Assembly (NCBI GenBank): GCA_910584795.1
Contig: CAJUBZ010000003.1
Coordinates: 189,837-253,836 of the forward strand
Direction of reading: 5' to 3'
From: an uncultured Eubacterium sp.
GTDB taxonomy: Bacteria; Bacillota; Clostridia; Lachnospirales; Lachnospiraceae
Length of the DNA stretch: 64,000 bases
The position numbers were made by a program, and so were the translations under genes. Positions 33,327-41,682 of the stretch are shown piece by piece; the first letter of the stretch is position 1; every line of letters begins with the position of its first letter. The notes beneath the pieces are model-generated. The model was given only the letters and a program-made list of their open reading frames with translations. It was not told the origin of the DNA and ran no database searches.

Positions 33327-35792
33327 ATGGGAAGTAATCAGTTTACCAGGCAGACAGTAGAGGCAATTGGTTATGCAAAGAATGCTGCTATTGATTTGGG
33401 GATGAATTACATTGGTACAGAACATATATTAGCCGGAATTTCTAAGGTTACAGATGGTGTGGCTGCGAATATTTTATATAATTATAATTTAGTCTATAAT
33501 GATATTATTTCTGCTATTGAAGAGGATATGGGAATTAAATCAAAGGTTCGTTCCAAGTCCAGGGCAAAAAATATTATGCCGTCTAATAGGGCGCATTCTT
33601 TAATGGGAAGAGCGGCACAGGAGGCATTGGAGCAGGGGCTGCCACAAATCGGCACAGAGCATCTTCTCTTAGCTATATTAACAGATACAGATTGTGAAGC
33701 TTACTGCATATTGGCAAGTTTTGGGGTTAATATGAAAAAAATCTGTGCAGATATCTTGAGACTTACCAATAGGGATGTCAGTGAAGTGAAAAAATATATT
33801 AAACCTGAAAAGAAAGGAAGAGCAAATTCTAATACAAAAACCCCTACATTAGAGAAATATGGAAGAGATTTGACAGCAGAGGCGAAAGCGAATAAATTGG
33901 ATCCGGTAGTGGGACGTGAAAATGAAATACAGAGAATCATACAGATTCTCAGTAGAAGAACAAAGAACAATCCGTGCCTGATGGGTGAGCCGGGAGTTGG
34001 AAAGACTGCGATAGTGGAAGCGATTGCCTGGCGTATCTGTGAAGGAACTGTTCCGAAAACAATGTCAGGCAAGAGAGTGTTTAGTCTGGATTTATCCGGA
34101 GCGGTGGCAGGCTCTAAGTATCGTGGTGAATTTGAGGAGCGTTTAAAAAAGATTATTGATGAAGTAGAGAATTCAGGTAATGTTATCTTATTTATCGATG
34201 AAATTCATACGATAATTGGTGCCGGAGGAGCAGAAGGCTCTATGGATGCTTCAAATATATTGAAACCTTCATTAACGAAAGGCAGATTGCAGATTATTGG
34301 TGCAACAACCATCTCAGAATATCGGAAGTATTTTGAAAAAGATGCAGCTCTTGAGAGGAGATTTCAGCCGGTTCATGTGGAAGAACCTACAGCGGAACAT
34401 GCAGTAAGAATATTAAAAGGTTTAAAAAGTTCTTATGAAGAGTTTCATAATGTTAAAATTTCTGATGAAGCAATTGAAGCTGCCGTAAAACTTTCATCCA
34501 GATATATTAATGATAGAAATCTACCGGATAAAGCGATAGATTTAGTAGATGAAGCTTGTTCAAAAATAAGAATCCGTGAGGTGCCAAAACCGAAGGCTGT
34601 TAAAGAACGCGAACTGGATGTGGCGGAGTTGAATCTCGAATTGGAAATGTGTATCAGACATTCGGATTTTAAGACAGCTACAGAGATAAAGAAAGAGCTG
34701 GATAAGGCCCAAAATAAATTAAATCGTGCCATAGCAAAATGGGAAGGCACTTCAGAAGAATTTAAGCCTGAAATAACAGAAAGTTCCATTGAGGATATTG
34801 TTGCTATGTGGACAGGGATTCCTGTAACCAAGTTAGAGAAAAATGAGCAGAAGCGTCTTCTTGATTTAGAAAATATTCTTCATAAGAGAATGATTGGACA
34901 GGAAGAGGCAGTCAGTGCTGTTGCAAAAGCAGTTCGAAGAGGGCGTGTGGGATTGAAAAATCCTAACAGACCAATTGGTTCATTCTTATTCCTCGGTCCT
35001 ACCGGTGTAGGAAAAACCGAACTCTCAAAAACGTTGGCAGAGGCAGTGTTTGGTACAGAAGATTCTATTATCAGGGTAGATATGTCAGAATATATGGAAA
35101 AGCATAGTGTTTCAAAGCTGATTGGTTCGCCTCCGGGATATGTAGGATTTGAAGATGGAGGACAATTAAGTGATAAGGTTCGCCAAAATCCTTATTCTGT
35201 AGTATTGTTCGATGAAATTGAGAAGGCGCACCCAGACGTGTTCAATGTTTTACTTCAGGTATTAGATGATGGACATATTACAGATTCTAAGGGACGAAAG
35301 ATTAGTTTTAAAAATACAATTATTATAATGACAAGTAATTCAGGTGCAAATAGGATCGTGGATCCCAAACGTTTGGGATTTCGTCAGGGCGATACAGACA
35401 AACAGGATTATGAGAAAATGAAATCCAGTGTGATGGAAGAAGTGAAACAGATGTTTAAACCGGAATTTATCAACAGGATTGATGACATCATTGTATTCCA
35501 CACATTGTCAGAAAGTGAAGTTAAGAGTATTGTAGGACTGATGCTGAAAGGTTTAGCCAAACAGGTTCGGGAACAGATGGACATTCACTTGACATTTACA
35601 GCAGGTCTAAAAGCATATATTGCTAAGGAAAGTTATGACAAAAAGTATGGTGCAAGACCGTTGAGACGAATGATTCAGAATAAAGTGGAGGATCAGCTTG
35701 CAGAGGAAATACTGGCTGGAAATGTGTGCAAAGGGCAGCAGGTCAGCGTAGGTTATAAGAATGGAAATGTTTCTTTTACAGTAAAAAAATAG
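33327..35792 (+). CDS. clpC: ATP-dependent Clp protease ATP-binding subunit (ClpC)
   Basis: ClpC unfolds proteins and feeds them to ClpP. The 821-residue protein has the double Clp N-domain (QFTRQTVEAIGYAKNAA, YIGTEHILAGI), a first AAA+ module (GEPGVGKTAIVE, LFIDEIHTIIGAGGAEG), a middle segment with a UvrB/UvrC-like motif (HSDFKTATEIKKEL), and a second AAA+ module (GPTGVGKTELSK, VLFDEIEKAHPDVFN, NRIDDIIVFH). ATG 33327 has GGAGG seven bases before. A TATAAT at 33291-33296 may be the -10 box. Unlike in Bacillus, no ctsR, mcsA or mcsB lies beside it and no CtsR-type heptad repeat is seen, so its control differs. Confidence 0.95.
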   Translation: MGSNQFTRQTVEAIGYAKNAAIDLGMNYIGTEHILAGISKVTDGVAANILYNYNLVYNDIISAIEEDMGIKSKVRSKSRAKNIMPSNRAHSLMGRAAQEALEQGLPQIGTEHLLLAILTDTDCEAYCILASFGVNMKKICADILRLTNRDVSEVKKYIKPEKKGRANSNTKTPTLEKYGRDLTAEAKANKLDPVVGRENEIQRIIQILSRRTKNNPCLMGEPGVGKTAIVEAIAWRICEGTVPKTMSGKRVFSLDLSGAVAGSKYRGEFEERLKKIIDEVENSGNVILFIDEIHTIIGAGGAEGSMDASNILKPSLTKGRLQIIGATTISEYRKYFEKDAALERRFQPVHVEEPTAEHAVRILKGLKSSYEEFHNVKISDEAIEAAVKLSSRYINDRNLPDKAIDLVDEACSKIRIREVPKPKAVKERELDVAELNLELEMCIRHSDFKTATEIKKELDKAQNKLNRAIAKWEGTSEEFKPEITESSIEDIVAMWTGIPVTKLEKNEQKRLLDLENILHKRMIGQEEAVSAVAKAVRRGRVGLKNPNRPIGSFLFLGPTGVGKTELSKTLAEAVFGTEDSIIRVDMSEYMEKHSVSKLIGSPPGYVGFEDGGQLSDKVRQNPYSVVLFDEIEKAHPDVFNVLLQVLDDGHITDSKGRKISFKNTIIIMTSNSGANRIVDPKRLGFRQGDTDKQDYEKMKSSVMEEVKQMFKPEFINRIDDIIVFHTLSESEVKSIVGLMLKGLAKQVREQMDIHLTFTAGLKAYIAKESYDKKYGARPLRRMIQNKVEDQLAEEILAGNVCKGQQVSVGYKNGNVSFTVKK

Positions 35793-35868
35793 TGTAATTT
35801 TTGACACAATATGATAAAATATCTTATGAGATAAAGTCGCTGAGGGCGAATGTAAACAGGAGGATGAA

Positions 35869-36282
35869 ATGGCAATTATAAAGGAATTAATCAAAAAAGA
35901 AAGTAATGGTACAATTAGTTTTGGAAATTATCAATTAGATGAAAAAAAGAAACTATCTGACTTTGAGGTTTCCGGTGACATGTATAAAGTAAAGACATGG
36001 AGTGAGATTACAAAATTAGAGAGAAATGGTACTTTCGTTTATGAATCAATTCCGGGTACAGCAGTAAATGTATTTAAGGAGACGGCAGAAGAGGTAAGTT
36101 TTTTTGTTGATGGAACAGGAAATACACAAATCACTTTAGAATTAGAGTCAAATAAAGAGTACAAGGTTATTGTTGGGGAGAGAGAACTGGGAGTTTCTAA
36201 AACAGACATTGGTGGAAAGCTTACATTTGATGTGGAACTTCATGAGGGGGCTATGGCTATGGTAAAGGTTATAGCAGCGTAA
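35869..36282 (+). CDS. Small conserved-type protein of unknown function
   Basis: The 137-residue protein starts at ATG 35869, five bases after a perfect AGGAGG. It has no signal peptide or membrane span. The sequence is mostly short strands (GTISFGNYQLD, TFVYESIPGTAVNVF, TQITLELESNKEYKVIVGERELG, KLTFDVELHEGAMAMVKV), so an all-beta fold is likely. Gene neighbours are clpC and radA, both general stress or repair functions, but there is no direct evidence of a link. I do not recognise the family. A long hairpin separates it from radA. Confidence 0.7.
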   Translation: MAIIKELIKKESNGTISFGNYQLDEKKKLSDFEVSGDMYKVKTWSEITKLERNGTFVYESIPGTAVNVFKETAEEVSFFVDGTGNTQITLELESNKEYKVIVGERELGVSKTDIGGKLTFDVELHEGAMAMVKVIAA

Positions 36283-36297
36283 AGTAAATATATTAGC

Positions 36298-36372
36298 AGA
36301 ATGTCGCATCAGTAGTTTTGTGGAAGCACATAGGATACTTCTACAAAGTGTTTGATGCGGCATTCTTATTTT
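36298..36372. terminator. Long imperfect hairpin, probable terminator
   Basis: AGAATGTCGCATCA (36298-36311) pairs with TGATGCGGCATTCT (36353-36366) with one mismatch, and inner segments (TTTTGTGGAAG with CTTCTACAAAG) extend the stem; TATTTT follows. It is longer than a usual terminator and lies 16 bases after the small unknown gene. Confidence 0.65.
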
Positions 36373-36397
36373 GAAAAAAGAGAAGGAAAAGTAAGAT

Positions 36398-37756
36398 ATG
36401 GCAAAGTCTGATAAAACGGTATTTTTTTGTAAGGAGTGTGGTTATGAATCTGCGAAATGGCTTGGACAATGTCCAGGTTGTAGAGAGGTAGGAACTTTTG
36501 TGGAAGAACCTGTAGGGCCGAGAAACAAAACAGTGAGACACAGTATGTTAAGCAGTATGCCGGTAGCAATTAATGAAGTAACTGCCAATGATGAAGAAAG
36601 AGTCAGCACAGGGTTCAGTGAACTTGATCGTGTACTGGGTGGTGGTGTAGTTCCTGGTGGGCTGATTTTGGTTGGTGGTGACCCGGGAATTGGAAAGTCT
36701 ACATTATTATTGCAGGTTTGTAGAAATATGTCAGCTGCAGGAAAGAAAATTCTGTACATCTCAGGTGAAGAATCATTAAAACAGATAAAGCTTCGTGCTA
36801 ACAGAATGGGCAGGTTCTCAGATAATTTAAGTTTGCTGGCTGAGACAAGTCTGGATGCTATTGAAGTTGTTGTTACAGAAACGAAACCAGATGCGGTGGT
36901 AATTGATTCTATTCAGACAATTTTTAGGGAAGATATCAGTTCTGCACCAGGGAGTGTCAGTCAGGTCCGTGAATCAACGAACACCTTAATGCAGATGGCA
37001 AAAGGAAATACGATTCCTGTCTTTATCGTAGGACATGTAACGAAAGAAGGCGTTGTTGCAGGACCAAGAGTTTTAGAACATATGGTAGATACTGTTCTTT
37101 ATTTTGAAGGGGACAGACATGCTGCGTATCGTATTCTGCGTGGAGTAAAAAATAGATTTGGATCAACCAATGAGATTGGTGTTTTTGAAATGCAGGAGGA
37201 TGGTTTACAGCAGGTGCTAAATCCTTCAGAATTTATGTTGGAGGGAAGACCTACAGATGCATCAGGTTCTGTTGTTTCCTGTCTTATGGAAGGAACCCGA
37301 CCGATACTTGTTGAAGTGCAGGCATTGATAAATCATACTGCATTTGGAATGCCAAGGCGTACCTCTGTGGGAACAGACTATAATCGTGTGAATTTATTAA
37401 TGGCTGTTATCGAAAAAAGAATTGGGATACAGATGGGAGATTATGACGCATATGTAAATGTAGCAGGAGGAATGAAAATCAATGAACCGGCTATGGACTT
37501 GGCATTAGTTATGGCATTAATCAGTAGTTATAAGAATCGTGCTGTGGACTCTGAAACTCTGGTATTTGGTGAGATTGGTTTGTCTGGAGAGGTTCGTGCA
37601 GTGTCACAGGCAGAGCAGAGAGTCATGGAAGCAAAGAAACTTGGCTTTAAACGATGTGTATTACCATTAGTTTCCATGAAGTCTTTAAAAAAATTAGATG
37701 GAATTGAATTAATAGGAGTGAGTAATATTAAGCAAGCTGGAGAAATTATTATATAG
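36398..37756 (+). CDS. radA: DNA repair protein RadA (Sms)
   Basis: RadA helps branch migration and processing of recombination intermediates. The 452-residue protein has a four-cysteine zinc finger (C11, C14, C25, C28), a RecA-like ATPase with GGDPGIGKST, the family-specific KNRFG motif (LRGVKNRFGSTNEIGVFEM), and a C-terminal Lon-protease-like domain (VNVAGGMKINEPAMDLA, GEIGLSGEVRAV). GGAAAAG precedes the ATG. The expected neighbour disA or clpC is partly present: clpC lies two genes upstream, as in many Firmicutes. Confidence 0.97.
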   Translation: MAKSDKTVFFCKECGYESAKWLGQCPGCREVGTFVEEPVGPRNKTVRHSMLSSMPVAINEVTANDEERVSTGFSELDRVLGGGVVPGGLILVGGDPGIGKSTLLLQVCRNMSAAGKKILYISGEESLKQIKLRANRMGRFSDNLSLLAETSLDAIEVVVTETKPDAVVIDSIQTIFREDISSAPGSVSQVRESTNTLMQMAKGNTIPVFIVGHVTKEGVVAGPRVLEHMVDTVLYFEGDRHAAYRILRGVKNRFGSTNEIGVFEMQEDGLQQVLNPSEFMLEGRPTDASGSVVSCLMEGTRPILVEVQALINHTAFGMPRRTSVGTDYNRVNLLMAVIEKRIGIQMGDYDAYVNVAGGMKINEPAMDLALVMALISSYKNRAVDSETLVFGEIGLSGEVRAVSQAEQRVMEAKKLGFKRCVLPLVSMKSLKKLDGIELIGVSNIKQAGEIII

Positions 37757-37913
37757 AACATAAATAATATAAAAAAGAGCATATTATTTTCAATAAAGTA
37801 GAAAGCTCAAATTGTTATCGTTTTTTTCTCAAAGTTTTATAAAAAATATTTGATATTATTTTATGCAGTTATAGAAAAGTAATACTGTTTTTATTATGAG
37901 AGGAGAAAACAAT

Positions 37914-39632
37914 ATGAGAAAACTAAGTGTTATTGTTGCAGGGGTCGTACTTGTATGTATAGGGATTGCAGGCTGTGGGAATACGAAAAATATATCGGAC
38001 AAAACGACACAACCGACAATAGAAAAAGTGCAGGAAAAAGAAGTTGTTGTTAATTTGAAAAGTATTGAAAATAGTTACGGACAAATGAAGGAAGTTTTTT
38101 CACAAAAGTTTCAGGACAATGTATTAGAACAAATTAATGCTTTAAAAAAATCCGACAGTTATAGTATGGATAAGCCATTGGCAATATATAATCCATTTGG
38201 AACAGTTGATAATGGTTTATATATTTATTTTCAAACAGAAGATGCATCATATATAGAGTATACTGTTGAAACAAAAGGTTATGGTTCTTTTACGAGAACA
38301 CTTAATAATGATTGTGAAGATAATCTGGCAACAGAGCATGAATATATGCTTATCGGTGCAATTCCAGGTGAAGTAAATGTAATTACGTTAAACAAGTATG
38401 ATAAAAATAATAAATTAATTGATATAGTTAAATTTAACTATAATGCACCTGAATTAGCAAATGATTATGGCTATCAATGTAAAATGGAAAAAGGCGACAG
38501 CTCCCAGACATTGTCTGACGGACTATATGTATCATTTCGAAATGTATATACAAAAGCTAAAGAGGGAGATAAGGCAGGAGTAGAGAAGAAATCTGACTAT
38601 TATGGTATGTCGATGTTTGACAATGATGGTGTTGTAAGATGCATTATACCTATTGAAAGTTTTATGACACATCGATTAGTATTTGATGAAGAGGGTGGTT
38701 TATACTATGCTGCAAGCAAATATAAACTAGTAAGAATGGAAAGAACAGGCTATGTATCTAATGTATATAATACAGGGAAATATGGTCTTCATCATGATGT
38801 GATAATGGGAGAAAATAATAAGATTATCCTTTGCGGAACAGGAAAAAGTGGTGAAAGCGAAGAAGATCTGATAATAACAATAGACAGAGTTACCGGTGAA
38901 GTTGAAAAGATGGTTGACTTTAGAGAAATGTTTTCTGAATATTACAATAATACAACATGGGGAAAATTTACAAGTAAACGTTTAGACTGGTTTCATATTA
39001 ATGGCATGACATTGACAGATGAGGGCGATTTGATTATCAGTGCAAGGGAAATTTCTATTATTTTAAAGATAACTGATATATATAATGAGCCAAAGATTGA
39101 ATATATATTAGGTTCAGACAACTTTTTTAAGGATACAGAATATGAGAAGTATTTATATAAGCCGGTTGGAGAAAAGTTCTCTTTACACACCGGACAGCAT
39201 TCTGTTGATTATATAACTGACGAGAGTTTGGAAAAAGGTCAGTATTATTTAACGCTTTACAATAACAATATGGCAAATTCTACTTACGGTGCAACGACAT
39301 ATGATTGGAGTGCGGATGATAATTATTTTGGTGCAACGTTTTTAGGAAAAGTTGTTGATAATGATGAAGTAGATTCTTACTATTATAAATATTTAGTTGA
39401 TGAGAATAAAAAGACTTTTGAATTAGTTGATTCAATTCCTGTAGATTATTCAGCAATCGTAAGCAGTGCCCAATTACTGAACAATGGAAATGTGGTTACC
39501 TGCAGTGGAATGAAGAAGAGTATTGCAGAATATGACAGTGAAGGAAAATTAATTGCGAAATTTACAGGCATTGGAAAAGGTTATATTTACAGATGTTATA
39601 AGTACGATTTAAAGGGAGAATGGTTTAAATAA
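37914..39632 (+). CDS. Arylsulfotransferase (ASST)-like lipoprotein, first of two
   Basis: Bacterial ASSTs move sulfate from phenolic sulfate esters to other phenols without PAPS. The 572-residue protein has a lipoprotein signal (lipobox IAGC, Cys21) and a beta-propeller-type body with motifs of the family: LHHDVIMG near residue 290, LDWFHINGM near 355 (holding the candidate active-site His), LIISAREISIILK near 373 and TGQHSVDYI near 425, then YYLTLYNNN. ATG 37914 has AGAGGAGA before it; an earlier ATG at 37896 overlaps that site. It is followed directly by a paralogue. No dsb-type partner gene is adjacent. The substrate is unknown. Confidence 0.85.
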   Translation: MRKLSVIVAGVVLVCIGIAGCGNTKNISDKTTQPTIEKVQEKEVVVNLKSIENSYGQMKEVFSQKFQDNVLEQINALKKSDSYSMDKPLAIYNPFGTVDNGLYIYFQTEDASYIEYTVETKGYGSFTRTLNNDCEDNLATEHEYMLIGAIPGEVNVITLNKYDKNNKLIDIVKFNYNAPELANDYGYQCKMEKGDSSQTLSDGLYVSFRNVYTKAKEGDKAGVEKKSDYYGMSMFDNDGVVRCIIPIESFMTHRLVFDEEGGLYYAASKYKLVRMERTGYVSNVYNTGKYGLHHDVIMGENNKIILCGTGKSGESEEDLIITIDRVTGEVEKMVDFREMFSEYYNNTTWGKFTSKRLDWFHINGMTLTDEGDLIISAREISIILKITDIYNEPKIEYILGSDNFFKDTEYEKYLYKPVGEKFSLHTGQHSVDYITDESLEKGQYYLTLYNNNMANSTYGATTYDWSADDNYFGATFLGKVVDNDEVDSYYYKYLVDENKKTFELVDSIPVDYSAIVSSAQLLNNGNVVTCSGMKKSIAEYDSEGKLIAKFTGIGKGYIYRCYKYDLKGEWFK

Positions 39633-41321
39633 ATGAAGATAAAAAACATATTGATAATTGCACTGGCTATATTTGTATTAGTTACAGGAGTGGGATGTAG
39701 TAATGATTCTCAAAAATCTGACATCAGCCAGAATAAAGAGAGCAGCAAACAGATTTATAATGTGCAGAGAAAACAGGGAATAGATATTATAAAACTTAAT
39801 GATGTAAAAAACGATATCTCTAAGATTTATGATGTGAATTATCAAAAAGATAAAAAGAATCAGATAGAAATCTTAAAAAAGAAACGTAAATATACAATGA
39901 AATCTCCACTTTTGGTGGAAAACCCTTACGGAACAATATCCAACGGGTTATATATTTTTTTCCGAACCAAAAAGGAGAAAAGCTTTGAGTATAAAGTAAG
40001 TACAGAAGGATATCCAGATTACAAAGCCAAATTAAATAACGGCGGAGCGAACAATTTGTCCACAGAACATGAGTATATGTTGCTGGGAGCTATACCGGGA
40101 GAAAAAAATACAATTACATTATACAAACTCAATAAGAAAGGTAAAAGAGTACGCTCTGTAAAGTTTATATTTGTCCCTGAAAAAATAAAAAATGATTATG
40201 GTTATCAAAAACAAGTAGAAGATGGAAAGAGTAATCAGAAGTTATCAAATGGACTTTATGTAATGTTTAGAAATGATATTACAAAAGGTTCCGGTGGTAT
40301 TTGTACAGTGATGTTTGATAATGAGGGAGTTGTACGTTGCATTATTCCAATAATTAATTATAGAACGAATAGATTGTTGTTTGATAAAAATGGAATGTAT
40401 CTTGAAGTAAGCAGAAATAAAATCGTCAGAATGGAGCCGACAGGATACGTGAACCGAATTTATGATACTGGCATCTATAATTTGCATCATGATATGATTA
40501 TGGGAAAAAAGAACGATTTGCTAGTATGTGCAACAACAAGAGACAGCGATGTAGAAGAGGATATAATAATATCTGTAAATATAGAAAGCGGAAAAGTGAC
40601 AGAATTTATCGATATGAAAAAACTTTTATCAGACTATTATGATAATGCAGTTTGGGGAGACTATAGAGGAATATTAGACTGGATTCATATCAATTCGCTG
40701 GAGTTTACATCAGATGGAGGCCTGCTGATAAGTGCCAGAGAGACTTCAACCATTATTAAAGTGAAAGAACCATATAAGAGAAAGGATATTGACTATCTGA
40801 TTGGTTCGAAAAAGTTCTATAAGAAAACGGCATACAATACAAAAGTATTAAAAAAGATTGGAAAGTTTTCGTTACAAGGTGGACAACACTCACTACAGGT
40901 AATTAACGATGACAGTTTGAAAAATGGTCAGTACTATCTTGTGTTATATAATAACAATTATACGAATTCAACGTATGGAGCTACTTTATATAATTGGAGA
41001 GATGATAAAAATTACTTCAATCAGGGATTCACTAAAAGCGGAAAAGGGGAAGATGTTGTTTCTTACTATTACAAATACTTAGTAGATGAGAAAAGAAGAA
41101 CGGTAAAACTTATTGATTCTATTGATGTAAAATATTCCTCTATCTTAAGCAGTGCGCAGGTATATCAAGAAAATATTATAACGTTAAGTGGAAATCCACA
41201 TGTTATTAATGAATTTGATAATGAAGGAAAATTAATCAGAAGATTTGTAAGCCCTTCTAAAGGTTATACTTATCGATGTTATAAGTATGATTTTGAAAAG
41301 TTTTGGTTTTATAATAAATAG
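39633..41321 (+). CDS. Arylsulfotransferase (ASST)-like lipoprotein, second of two
   Basis: The ATG follows the stop of the first copy without a gap, so translation is coupled. The 562-residue protein has a lipobox TGVGC and the same motif order as its neighbour: LHHDMIMG, LDWIHINSLEF, LLISARETSTIIK, GGQHSLQVI, YYLVLYNNN and the shared end KGYTYRCYKYD. The family's candidate catalytic His and Arg are kept. The two differ mostly at the N-terminus, where this copy is much more lysine-rich (KKKRKYTMK). It is an old tandem duplication, not a recent one. A tRNA gene follows. The substrate is unknown. Confidence 0.85.
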   Translation: MKIKNILIIALAIFVLVTGVGCSNDSQKSDISQNKESSKQIYNVQRKQGIDIIKLNDVKNDISKIYDVNYQKDKKNQIEILKKKRKYTMKSPLLVENPYGTISNGLYIFFRTKKEKSFEYKVSTEGYPDYKAKLNNGGANNLSTEHEYMLLGAIPGEKNTITLYKLNKKGKRVRSVKFIFVPEKIKNDYGYQKQVEDGKSNQKLSNGLYVMFRNDITKGSGGICTVMFDNEGVVRCIIPIINYRTNRLLFDKNGMYLEVSRNKIVRMEPTGYVNRIYDTGIYNLHHDMIMGKKNDLLVCATTRDSDVEEDIIISVNIESGKVTEFIDMKKLLSDYYDNAVWGDYRGILDWIHINSLEFTSDGGLLISARETSTIIKVKEPYKRKDIDYLIGSKKFYKKTAYNTKVLKKIGKFSLQGGQHSLQVINDDSLKNGQYYLVLYNNNYTNSTYGATLYNWRDDKNYFNQGFTKSGKGEDVVSYYYKYLVDEKRRTVKLIDSIDVKYSSILSSAQVYQENIITLSGNPHVINEFDNEGKLIRRFVSPSKGYTYRCYKYDFEKFWFYNK

Positions 41322-41330
41322 TTAAAGAAG

Positions 41331-41359
41331 TTGACAAGACCGATGGATTATGGTATAAA
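41331..41359 (+). promoter_or_regulatory. Promoter of tRNA-Trp
   Basis: A perfect TTGACA (41331-41336) is followed after 17 bases by TATAAA (41354-41359). The predicted start is about 17 bases before the tRNA. It lies 10 bases after the stop of the ASST gene. Confidence 0.8.
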
Positions 41360-41382
41360 TATCCTTGTGCAAAATTGCAGAT

Positions 41383-41453
41383 AGGGGCATAGTTCATCGG
41401 TAGAATAAGAGTCTCCAAAACTCCAGAGCTGGGTTCGATTCCTAGTGCCCCTG
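41383..41453 (+). tRNA. tRNA-Trp (anticodon CCA)
   Basis: The 71-base sequence folds as a full cloverleaf: acceptor AGGGGCA/TGCCCCT with discriminator G, D stem GTTC/GAAT, anticodon loop CTCCAAA with CCA at positions 34-36, and T arm CTGGG-TTCGATT-CCTAG. The first pair of the anticodon stem is an A-C mismatch. The 3' CCA is not encoded. It has its own promoter and terminator. Confidence 0.95.
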
Positions 41454-41455
41454 TT

Positions 41456-41489
41456 AAAAGAATCAGTCATGTGGCTGGTTCTTTTTTTG
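41456..41489 (+). terminator. tRNA-Trp terminator
   Basis: The stem AAAAGAATCAGTCA/GGCTGGTTCTTTT has wobble pairs, a short loop and a T7 run, three bases after the tRNA. Confidence 0.85.
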
Positions 41490-41682
41490 TATAAAAAAAT
41501 TGATGGATTTCCTAGAGAATAAAAAAAGGACACCATATAAAATATAGACCGTTGTTTAATTAAGAAATTTTATCGTAGAATATATGGTGGAAAATAAGGA
41601 AAGGAGCAGGATTTAAGAAAGGGTATTTTATATTGTGATTGAAAAATATAAAATAAATACTTACGATAATCCAAAGAAAATC

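Noticed and set aside
37757..37913. Terminator or leader between radA and the sulfotransferase gene
   Set aside because: Only a 4-bp GAGC/GCTC pairing with a long loop is visible; no convincing stem with a T-run.
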